Positions 1 through 5,978 of a stretch of DNA of 64,000 nt are shown piece by piece. Each line of letters opens with the position of its first letter. The first letter of the stretch is position 1. The DNA is taken from NCBI GenBank assembly GCA_045536815.1, contig JAZSOH010000017.1, forward strand, positions 1 to 64,000, read 5' to 3'. Source of the stretch: UMGS1279 sp045536815 (lineage in GTDB: Bacteria; Bacillota; Clostridia; Oscillospirales; Acutalibacteraceae). Below the pieces are notes generated by a model that made no database searches, was not told the origin of the DNA, and saw only the letters and a list, made by a program, of their open reading frames with translations. Made by a program: the position numbers and the translations under genes.

Positions 1-99
1 ATACTTTTGGTGGCTTTACTGCTCAAAAACAAAGTTTTTAACTGCATTTTCTTTGGTATGATTTTCAATGTTACGGTATGATTTTTGTCATACCATCAA

Positions 100-139
100 A
101 AAATAGAGTTATCTCGTAAATTCAGGATAACTCTATTTT
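100..139. terminator. Perfect 14-bp inverted repeat, probable terminator
   Basis: Arms at 100-113 (AAAATAGAGTTATC) and 126-139 are exact reverse complements around a 12-nt loop. The outer A/T runs provide a U-tract in either direction, so it would serve as a bidirectional terminator. The gene it serves lies outside the window or has been lost. Confidence 0.5.
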
Positions 140-211
140 CATATATAACTTGAAAATTCTAATGAAAAATGTTATATTAAACATAAGAAAAAGCTTGTCA
201 TTATGCAGATT

Positions 212-246
212 TTTCAACTTGTGGAAATGATTGCCACAAGTTGAAA
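212..246. terminator. 13-bp inverted repeat before first gene
   Basis: Arms 212-224 and 234-246 (TTTCAACTTGTGG and its complement) flank a 9-nt loop, followed on the plus strand by a short T-run. It may be a terminator for something upstream or a remnant of a mobile element. It sits just upstream of the promoter-like motif of the gene at 320. Confidence 0.4.
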
Positions 247-289
247 TTTTCGCCTCTCGCAACAGACAAAGCCAAGGTTTGCTTGAAGT

Positions 290-302
290 AAGCATATAAT
301 AC
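290..302 (+). promoter_or_regulatory. Shared promoter-like motif, copy 1
   Basis: The 13-mer AAGCATATAATAC occurs here and again at 759-771, each 17-20 bases before the start codon of one of the two accessory genes. It contains a perfect TATAAT (295-300). No good -35 hexamer is visible at 16-18 bp, so recognition may need an extended element or an activator. The sharing suggests co-expression or a duplicated leader. Confidence 0.45.
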
Positions 303-319
303 ACTTAAGAGGTGATTTT

Positions 320-706
320 ATGAAAATGTTTGATTGTTTTAAACTTTCAAAAGAACTTATAGGTGAAACAGAATTTGTAAATGTATACTCTGTGAAATGT
401 GATGAAAAAGAATATACAATTATTATTCCTAAGAAAAGAGCTAATAAGAAAACAATAATTTATTTTATGGATAGTACTATTTATTGGGAACAAATTCCTA
501 TCATTATTAGAGGTTCAGGTTATATTCCTGGCAAAGACAGAATTCCGATTTATAAATTTGACAGAAAGGTTTTGAACACTTTATTTGTTGTTAAGGGAAC
601 GCCTGGCGAAGATGAGGGATTAGATAATGGTATTTTCAGAAGCCCTAAAAGATATGATGAAAATTTTGTCAACTGTATGACTTATAAGAAATTTAAAAAA
701 ATGTGA
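320..706 (+). CDS. Unrecognised 128-aa protein
   Basis: I do not recognise this family. The start is supported by GAGGTG eight bases upstream of the ATG; an ATG two codons later is also possible. The protein is soluble-looking, has no signal peptide or membrane segment, is rich in Lys, Ile and Tyr, and has a basic tail (YKKFKKM). It is followed after 85 bases by a lipoprotein gene that carries the same promoter-like motif. High AT content and isolation from housekeeping genes suggest an accessory gene. No function is proposed. Confidence 0.6.
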   Translation: MKMFDCFKLSKELIGETEFVNVYSVKCDEKEYTIIIPKKRANKKTIIYFMDSTIYWEQIPIIIRGSGYIPGKDRIPIYKFDRKVLNTLFVVKGTPGEDEGLDNGIFRSPKRYDENFVNCMTYKKFKKM

Positions 707-758
707 GCAATTGTCTCTATTACTTAAAGTCAGACTTAACTTTTCCCTCATTTAACAC

Positions 759-771
759 AAGCATATAATAC
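759..771 (+). promoter_or_regulatory. Shared promoter-like motif, copy 2
   Basis: Second exact copy of AAGCATATAATAC, with TATAAT at 764-769, about 20 bases before the lipoprotein start. Similarity to copy 1 continues patchily into the leader (TAA, GG, GGTGAT). No clear -35 element is seen. Confidence 0.45.
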
Positions 772-791
772 CCCTAAAGGTCGGTGATAAT

Positions 792-1532
792 ATGAAAAAG
801 TTATTAATTGTCTTTATGTGTTTGGCAATAATCTTTTCTTTAGCTGCTTGCTCTAGCAATGTTAAGTTTACGGAAACCGAAAACAAAACCATAGTGACAA
901 CAAACGGCAATATTGAATTTACGGAAACTGAAAATGAAACCATTGTATCAACTGACGGCACGGAATATATTTTTGTGGGCAACGAAGGTGAAGTTTGTTG
1001 CTTTGGAGAATTGGAGTTCATCGGTCATATAAAAGGAGAAAATAAGACCTTTACTCACCTTGACGATACGATTGAAACAGGTATGTATTCTGTTAATGGT
1101 AGTCAAGATGTTTTAGTAAGATATTTCCCCGACAATGAGTTTTCCTCTATGTATGTAAAATCTGAATTACTGAAAACGGAAATCGCCCTTGATAATTGTA
1201 TTAGATTCGAGTTTATAAAAGGTTCTCTTTTTAATAATTGGGAAACAACAACCTCAAAAAATGGAATTACTGAATGCGAACAATTTATCAATGAAATCAA
1301 AAGCGGACAAAAGGCAGAGGAAGCGAGACTTTATGATTTAGTAAAGCAACCTGACGGAATGTTGAAAAACTGTTATGTTTACGGGTATGTTTGTGGAGTT
1401 CTGCAGGAAGATATAAATTTAGTTATTCCTTTGGAAGTAATGTCTTTCGACGATAAAGCTTATTCAATTAGAATTGACGATATAGAATATGTTTTAACTC
1501 AAGAATGGTTAGATAAATTGGTAACCAAGTAA
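792..1532 (+). CDS. Putative lipoprotein with internal repeat
   Basis: The 246-aa product begins with a signal peptide ending in a lipobox (SLAAC, Cys20), so it is predicted to be anchored to the outer face of the membrane. Just after it, a 14-residue unit beginning FTETEN is repeated (residues 26-39 and 43-56, 17-residue period), a tandem duplication also visible in the DNA near 867 and 918. The remainder has no motif I recognise. The upstream gene shares its promoter-like motif. A GGTGAT ribosome site precedes the ATG. Function unknown. Confidence 0.65.
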   Translation: MKKLLIVFMCLAIIFSLAACSSNVKFTETENKTIVTTNGNIEFTETENETIVSTDGTEYIFVGNEGEVCCFGELEFIGHIKGENKTFTHLDDTIETGMYSVNGSQDVLVRYFPDNEFSSMYVKSELLKTEIALDNCIRFEFIKGSLFNNWETTTSKNGITECEQFINEIKSGQKAEEARLYDLVKQPDGMLKNCYVYGYVCGVLQEDINLVIPLEVMSFDDKAYSIRIDDIEYVLTQEWLDKLVTK

Positions 1533-1585
1533 TTCTATGAAAATGGAATGAATTTTTATCCAGCTCTTTTTCGAACACGAAAGAT

Positions 1586-1620
1586 AAAAATCCCGTTCAC
1601 TTTAGGTGAGCGGGATTTTT
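1586..1620 (+). terminator. Terminator after lipoprotein gene
   Basis: Stem AAAAATCCCGTTCAC / GTGAGCGGGATTTTT (one G-U pair) with a 5-nt loop and flanking A and T runs. It lies 53 bases after the lipoprotein stop codon and can work in both directions. Confidence 0.8.
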
Positions 1621-1660
1621 ACTTATTACTTATTACTTCTTACCTTTTTCCTAAAAAGAA

Positions 1661-1690
1661 AAAAGCCTTGGCAAAACTGCCAAGGCTTTT
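1661..1690 (-). terminator. Terminator after secG
   Basis: Perfect 13-bp stem (1661-1673 / 1678-1690, AAAAGCCTTGGCA) with a 4-nt loop and a U-tract on the minus strand, 12 bases beyond the secG stop codon. Confidence 0.85.
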
Positions 1691-1702
1691 GAAATACAAC
1701 TA

Positions 1703-1948
1703 TTATTTTGTAAGAGCAATTATGTTAGCAACAATTGCAAGAACAAAGAAAGCTATTGCAAAATACTTTGTCCACTTTGCTAAAAATGCATCAAAAGTTC
1801 TAGCCTTATTCTTAGAAAGGAAGGTATCTGCACCACCGGAAATAGCGCCGTTAATACCTGAACGATGACCTTCTTGAAGAATAACTACGAAAATAACTAC
1901 TATAGAAAGTATTAAAACTAAAGCTCCAACAATAATCTCTAAAACCAT
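1703..1948 (-). CDS. secG: Preprotein translocase subunit SecG
   Basis: SecG is the small accessory subunit of the SecYEG channel and assists SecA-driven protein export. The 81-aa product has two membrane segments separated by the family's conserved loop (LQEGHRSG...SGGADTF), and normal length. The start is the ATG at 1948, because GGAGG lies eight bases before it; an upstream in-frame ATG would place that ribosome site inside the gene. It is monocistronic, with its own promoter and a strong terminator. Confidence 0.93.
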   Translation of the reverse strand: MVLEIIVGALVLILSIVVIFVVILQEGHRSGINGAISGGADTFLSKNKARTFDAFLAKWTKYFAIAFFVLAIVANIIALTK

Positions 1949-1980
1949 AATATTTTCCTCCATTAACAATTAGCCTTACT

Positions 1981-2009
1981 ATATTAACACATTTTTTTAC
2001 ATTTTGCAA
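1981..2009 (-). promoter_or_regulatory. Promoter of secG
   Basis: On the minus strand TTGCAA (2004-2009), 17 bp, TAATAT (1981-1986). It sits about 30 bases before the secG start. Confidence 0.6.
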
Positions 2010-2027
2010 TAGTTTTTTATATTTTTT

Positions 2028-2063
2028 TAAAAAAAGAAACGGCCAAGCTTATTTGCTTAGCCG
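2028..2063 (-). terminator. Terminator after zinc-ribbon gene
   Basis: Minus-strand stem CGGCUAAGC / GCUUGGCCG (one U-G pair), 6-nt loop, then a run of U (A-run 2028-2039 on plus). It lies about 20 bases past the stop codon of the zinc-ribbon gene. Confidence 0.8.
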
Positions 2064-2084
2064 ACATCTTCTATAAAAGAAAAA

Positions 2085-2363
2085 TTATGCTTCTTCTTTC
2101 ATTTTTGCAAAGCATTCGCTGCAGTAAACAGGACGGTCATCGCGTGGTAAGAAAGGAACCTTAGCCACTCCGCCACAAGCTGCACAAGTTGCCTCATGCA
2201 TCTCTCTGGGTGCTCTGCCAGCGTTCTTGCGAGCGTCGCGACAGGCTTTGCAGCGTTGGGGCTCATTTACGAAGCCCTTAGACTCAAAGAACTCCTGCTC
2301 GCCGGCAGTAAATACAAATTCTGCGCCGCAGTCTTTGCATACCAGTGTCTTGTCTTCAAACAT
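2085..2363 (-). CDS. Small zinc-ribbon protein
   Basis: A 92-aa protein with two CxxC pairs in the N-terminal half (C9/C12 and a CKAC pair near 37) and two more in the C-terminal half (CAAC and CSEC), enough for two treble-clef or ribbon zinc sites. It resembles the small zinc-ribbon proteins common in Firmicutes, sometimes annotated as CxxC domain proteins. The conserved stretch RPVYCSECF is visible. Its precise role is unknown; RNA or protein binding is likely. It follows the SigH-like gene and a tRNA-like sequence on the same strand and ends at a strong terminator. Confidence 0.75.
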   Translation of the reverse strand: MFEDKTLVCKDCGAEFVFTAGEQEFFESKGFVNEPQRCKACRDARKNAGRAPREMHEATCAACGGVAKVPFLPRDDRPVYCSECFAKMKEEA

Positions 2364-2393
2364 TTTTTGTACCTCACTCTTGATGGTTTAATT

Positions 2394-2466
2394 TGCCCCG
2401 GACGGAGTCGCACCGACACCTTTGAAACAACTGAAACAACGCTCTTCTATTTAAGCTACTTGGGCA
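2394..2466 (-). pseudogene. Degenerate tRNA-like sequence
   Basis: The 73-nt length, a partial acceptor stem (TGCCC/GGGCA), a D-arm-like GCTT...GAGC and a T-arm-like GTCGG-TGCGACT-CCGTC resemble a tRNA. However, no anticodon stem can be formed: the region holds two direct copies of GTTGTTTCA instead. The T-loop reads TGCGA rather than TTCGA, and the acceptor has two mismatches. No CCA follows. I read it as a decayed tRNA between sigH and the zinc-ribbon gene. A structured leader of the zinc-ribbon gene is an alternative. Confidence 0.4.
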
Positions 2467-2482
2467 TTTATATAATAAAGCA

Positions 2483-3049
2483 TTAACGTAATTTTTTTCT
2501 TATACGTTGTAATGCATTATCAACAGTTTTGCGGGAAACATTTAATTTATGGGAGATTTCACTATAATCTGCACCTTTTAAATATTCGGTTAGAACACTA
2601 CGCTCTCTTTCGGACAAAACAGTAGTAATTTTTTCTTTCAGAGATGAATATTGCTCATTGGCGATAACATACTGCTCAGGGTCGTCAAAGGAAGTGAGGG
2701 AAACAAGCTCTTCTTCCGAGCGAATAACAACCGACTCGGGCACAACCTTTTTTCTAAGGCCCCTTTTCACCAATGATATTAGCATTCGCCTTATGCAAAC
2801 ATAACAAAAGGTGGAAAATGAAGAAGATTTAAAATCATAAACCTGTATAGCCGAATAAAAGCCTAAAGTGGCTTCTTGAAGCAAATCCTCAGCATCATAA
2901 CCTAAGCCTTGAAAGGAATAAGTGAGTGCGCGAATTTTTGGAAGATAACGTTCATATAGTTTAGAAAAAGCAAGTTCATCCATATTTTGAACAAGACGTA
3001 CAAGTTCTTCATCACTAGCATTTTGCATAGAATTTATAGGACCTTCCAT
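2483..3049 (-). CDS. sigH: SigH-like sigma-70 family factor
   Basis: A 188-aa sigma factor with region 2 (AEDLLQEATLGFYSAI, near residues 53-68) and a region 4 helix-turn-helix (YSEISHKLNVSRKTVDNAL). The spacing and the VDNALQRIRKKL ending resemble SigH (Spo0H) of spore formers, which directs early stationary-phase and sporulation transcription. It could instead be another alternative sigma of the same clade. The ATG at 3049 has only a distant AGGGG, so an internal ATG eight codons later is possible. It is divergent from the phosphohexomutase gene and has a perfect consensus promoter. Confidence 0.8.
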   Translation of the reverse strand: MEGPINSMQNASDEELVRLVQNMDELAFSKLYERYLPKIRALTYSFQGLGYDAEDLLQEATLGFYSAIQVYDFKSSSFSTFCYVCIRRMLISLVKRGLRKKVVPESVVIRSEEELVSLTSFDDPEQYVIANEQYSSLKEKITTVLSERERSVLTEYLKGADYSEISHKLNVSRKTVDNALQRIRKKLR

Positions 3050-3082
3050 AACAAATAAACATTATCCCCTATTTTTGTTACA

Positions 3083-3111
3083 ATTATACTACTTTTTTTC
3101 TATTTTGTCAA
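3083..3111 (-). promoter_or_regulatory. Consensus promoter of sigH
   Basis: Minus-strand TTGACA (3106-3111), 17 bp, TATAAT (3083-3088): a perfect sigma-A consensus. The -35 of the opposite promoter begins only 8 bp away. Confidence 0.85.
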
Positions 3112-3119
3112 GTAAAATA

Positions 3120-3148
3120 TTGACAGTTCACAAAAAATGGAGTATTAT
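3120..3148 (+). promoter_or_regulatory. Promoter of phosphohexomutase gene
   Basis: TTGACA (3120-3125), 17 bp, TATTAT (3143-3148), about 30 bases before the start codon. Back-to-back with the sigH promoter. Confidence 0.85.
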
Positions 3149-3179
3149 TTATACTAATATATCCCACGGAGGCAAAAAA

Positions 3180-4892
3180 ATGATTAAAGAAAATTTTAAC
3201 TTATGGCTAAAAAAAGCAACCCTTGACAAAGATTTAATCGAAGAACTTAATTCCATCAAAGATAACGAAGATGAAATTAAGGAACGTTTTTATAAAAATT
3301 TAGAATTTGGAACGGCAGGTCTTCGCGGTGTTATCGGCGCAGGAACAAACCGTATGAATATTTATACTGTAGGTACTGCGACCCAAGGCCTCGCTGAATA
3401 TATTCTTTCACAAAATCCTAACGGAAAAGTCGCTATTGCTTATGATAGCCGAATTAAATCGGAGCTTTTTGCAAAACATGCCGCAAGTATATTTGCCGCA
3501 AACGGCGTAAAAGTTTATATTTATAGTGAGCTAATGCCCGTTCCTATGCTCTCTTTTGCGGTTAGAAACCTTGGCTGCGATGCAGGTGTTGTTATCACCG
3601 CAAGTCATAACCCCACAAAGTATAACGGCTATAAAGCATACGGTCCCGACGGCTCACAGCTAAGCCCATCGGCAAGTGAATTTGTGCTTTCAATTATAAA
3701 TAAGGTCGATACCTTTGAAGGCGTTAAAGCCTGTGATTTTGATGAAGCAGTAAGTAATGGTTTAATAACCTTTATTGGCGACGATGTAATAAATGCCTAT
3801 TTAGATGCAGTTACCTCGCAGTCAGTTGCCGATAAAACCTACGATTTTAATAACCTCAAGGTTATCTATACTCCCTTGCACGGCGCCGGCAACAAGCCTG
3901 TTAGGGCGGCCCTTAGTCGCATTGGCGCGAAAAATATAACTGTTGTTCCCGAACAAGAAATGCCAAATGGCAACTTCCCCACTGTCAAATTTCCTAACCC
4001 TGAGTTTAAGGAAGCCTTTGACTGTGCCTTAAAACTTGCCAATACCGAAAAGGCCGACCTTTTACTAGCCACCGACCCCGACTGCGACAGGGTTGGAATT
4101 GCAGTTAATACGGGAGACGAATATAAGCTTATGACCGGCAACGAGGTTGGTGCTTTGCTTTTAAACTATTTATTAGAGCGAAAAACTGCGCTGGGCACCC
4201 TACCCCCAAAACCCATAGCTGTTAAAACTATTGTTAGCACAAATCTTGTAAACGCAATTGCAAACGACTACGGTGTAGAGCTTAAAAATGTTCTTACAGG
4301 CTTTAAATTTATTGGCGAACAAATTCTACTCCTTGAAGCGAAAAACGAATCAGAACGCTTTATTTTCGGCTTTGAAGAAAGCTATGGTTACCTCGCAGGA
4401 GATTGTGTTAGAGATAAGGATGCTGTTGTTGCATCTATGCTTATTTGCGAAATGTGTTCATATTATCTTTCTAAAGGGAAAAATTTATTTGAGGTTCTAA
4501 CTTCTCTTTACGAAAAATATGGGTACTATTATAATCGCCAGAAATCAATAACCTGTGAGGGCATTGATGGTATGGAAAAAATGGCAAATTCTCTTAAAAA
4601 CTTAAGGGATAATAGCCTCAAAAACGTTTGCGGCTTTGAGGTAGTCTCAATTTCCGATTATCTTGTATCCAAAACCAAAAACCTTAAAACAGGCAAAGAG
4701 GAAGAAATACTTCTCCCGAAAGCCGATGTACTTTGCTTTAATCTTGAAAACGGTGCAGAGGTAATTATTCGTCCCTCAGGCACCGAGCCTAAGATTAAAA
4801 TTTATATATCAATAGTTGCAAAAAGCACCGAAGACGGCATTAGACTTGCCGACAAGCTTCAAAACGAATTCGAAAATATTCTAAATTTATAA
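3180..4892 (+). CDS. pgcA: Phosphoglucomutase/phosphomannomutase
   Basis: A 570-aa alpha-D-phosphohexomutase interconverting hexose 1- and 6-phosphates, feeding UDP-glucose and glycogen or cell-wall glycan synthesis in the cytoplasm. All four family signatures are present: the phosphoserine loop TASHNP, the metal-binding loop DPDCDRVG, the sugar-binding loop GFEESYGYL, and the phosphate-binding RPSGTEPK near the C-terminus. The start is the ATG at 3180 after CACGGAGG; a longer frame would read through the promoter. The closest described type is Bacillus PgcA. It may supply glucose-1-phosphate to the branching-enzyme pathway, though glgB lies 17 kb away. Confidence 0.93.
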   Translation: MIKENFNLWLKKATLDKDLIEELNSIKDNEDEIKERFYKNLEFGTAGLRGVIGAGTNRMNIYTVGTATQGLAEYILSQNPNGKVAIAYDSRIKSELFAKHAASIFAANGVKVYIYSELMPVPMLSFAVRNLGCDAGVVITASHNPTKYNGYKAYGPDGSQLSPSASEFVLSIINKVDTFEGVKACDFDEAVSNGLITFIGDDVINAYLDAVTSQSVADKTYDFNNLKVIYTPLHGAGNKPVRAALSRIGAKNITVVPEQEMPNGNFPTVKFPNPEFKEAFDCALKLANTEKADLLLATDPDCDRVGIAVNTGDEYKLMTGNEVGALLLNYLLERKTALGTLPPKPIAVKTIVSTNLVNAIANDYGVELKNVLTGFKFIGEQILLLEAKNESERFIFGFEESYGYLAGDCVRDKDAVVASMLICEMCSYYLSKGKNLFEVLTSLYEKYGYYYNRQKSITCEGIDGMEKMANSLKNLRDNSLKNVCGFEVVSISDYLVSKTKNLKTGKEEEILLPKADVLCFNLENGAEVIIRPSGTEPKIKIYISIVAKSTEDGIRLADKLQNEFENILNL

Positions 4893-4934
4893 TCCCTTTT
4901 TGTTCAATACAAGTAAGGGTACATAGGACTAAAA

Positions 4935-5564
4935 ATGAAAAAGAAAGAAACACTTTTAAAAATTATCGAACTTCTTGAAAAGGAATATCCTGTGGCCGAA
5001 TGTTCACTAAACTATTCCGACCCTTTTCATCTGCTTGTGGCGACAAGACTTGCCGCGCAGTGCACTGATGCAAGGGTTAATATGGTGGCACCCGACTTGT
5101 TTAAAGCCTTCCCTACACCAAAGGACTTTTCAAAAGCAACGGTCCCTGAGGTTGAAAATTATATTAAGTCTTGCGGACTATACCATTCAAAAGCTAGAGA
5201 CCTTGTTAAGCTTGGCCAGGTTTTAACCGAAAAATTCGACCAAAAGGTGCCAAGCAGCATGGAAGAGCTTACTTCCCTGCCTGGAATTGGCAGAAAAACT
5301 GCGAATTTGATTCTTGGCGATGTTTTTAAAATGGATGGTGCGGTTGTTACCGACACGCATTTTATAAGACTTTGCAACCGTATGGGTTTTGTGAATTTTA
5401 AAGAGCCAAAGAAGGTTGAAGACGCTATGAGAAAGCTTTTACCTAAAGAAAAATCAAGTGATTTTTGTCATAGAACTGTTATGCACGGACGTGCGATTTG
5501 CACCGCAAGAAACCCAAAATGTGAAAAATGCGTTCTAAACGAAGTTTGTGCCAAAAAAATTTAG
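4935..5564 (+). CDS. nth: Endonuclease III
   Basis: A 209-aa DNA glycosylase/AP lyase that removes oxidised pyrimidines in base excision repair. The helix-hairpin-helix LPGIGRKTANLIL carries the catalytic Lys, and the Asp of VVTDTHFIR follows. The C-terminal 4Fe-4S cluster motif is complete: Cys189, Cys196, Cys199 and Cys205 with C-x6-C-x2-C-x5-C spacing. Length is normal. It lies 42 bases after the phosphohexomutase gene, probably in one transcript, and ends at a bidirectional terminator facing the DtxR-type gene. Confidence 0.95.
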   Translation: MKKKETLLKIIELLEKEYPVAECSLNYSDPFHLLVATRLAAQCTDARVNMVAPDLFKAFPTPKDFSKATVPEVENYIKSCGLYHSKARDLVKLGQVLTEKFDQKVPSSMEELTSLPGIGRKTANLILGDVFKMDGAVVTDTHFIRLCNRMGFVNFKEPKKVEDAMRKLLPKEKSSDFCHRTVMHGRAICTARNPKCEKCVLNEVCAKKI

Positions 5565-5571
5565 AGTATAT

Positions 5572-5608
5572 AAAAAATCTCTGCGAAATAAATCGCAGAG
5601 ATTTTTTT
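5572..5608. terminator. Bidirectional terminator between nth and dtxR-type gene
   Basis: Perfect 14-bp stem (5573-5586 / 5593-5606; core ATCTCTGCGA) with a 6-nt loop, and A and T runs on both sides. It ends convergent transcripts; the minus-strand stop codon lies within its right edge. Confidence 0.85.
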
Positions 5609-5963
5609 ATTTTTCAACATATTTTTTCAAAGCACAAAATGTTTCATCACTTATAACGTGCTCAATTTTACAAGCATCATCGGCCGCTATTTTTTCATCT
5701 ACACCAAGACCTGTTAAAAGATTGGTTATAATAAGATGACGCTCATAAATCTTTTCAGCAAGGGCCAAGCCATCTTTGGTGAGTGATAAAATTCCTGCTT
5801 CATTCACAGTTATATAACCACCATTTTTTAAAATGCCAACCGCCCTACTAACGCTTGATTTTTTAAAGCCCATATATTCGCTGACATCGATACTTCTAAC
5901 ATTTGGATTTTGCTTTGACAAAACATATATACTTTCTAAATACATTTCGCCTGATTCTTGCAT
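5607..5963 (-). CDS. DtxR/IdeR-type metal-dependent repressor
   Basis: A 118-aa regulator with an N-terminal winged helix and a dimerisation/metal domain, lacking the C-terminal SH3 domain. The metal ligands match the iron-sensing DtxR/IdeR pattern: Met7, Cys98, Glu101 and His102 (DtxR Met10, Cys102, Glu105, His106), where manganese sensor MntR has Asp and Glu. His76 matches the ancillary site, but its partners look replaced. The start is the ATG at 5963, eight bases after GGAG; a GTG three codons upstream overlaps that site. It lies directly after the SecA2-like gene. Iron control is inferred from the ligands only. Confidence 0.85.
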   Translation of the reverse strand: MQESGEMYLESIYVLSKQNPNVRSIDVSEYMGFKKSSVSRAVGILKNGGYITVNEAGILSLTKDGLALAEKIYERHLIITNLLTGLGVDEKIAADDACKIEHVISDETFCALKKYVEK

Positions 5964-5978
5964 ATCATTCACTCCAAA

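Larger units (their letters stand above)
1..319. other. Gene-poor AT-rich start of window
   Basis: No convincing gene is seen in the first 319 bases. The stretch holds a direct repeat of GGTATGATTTT (near 55 and 75), the second copy forming a 7-bp hairpin with TCATACC at 88-94. It also holds two longer perfect inverted repeats listed separately. A 60-codon reading frame on the minus strand covers most of it, but it has no clear ribosome binding site, has odd composition and runs through both hairpins, so I do not call it. Confidence 0.6.

Noticed and set aside
122..304. 60-codon minus-strand frame at window start
   Set aside because: It runs through two perfect inverted repeats, has no ribosome site and no recognisable domain.
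1548..1868. 106-codon plus-strand frame over secG
   Set aside because: It crosses two strong terminators and is antisense to secG.
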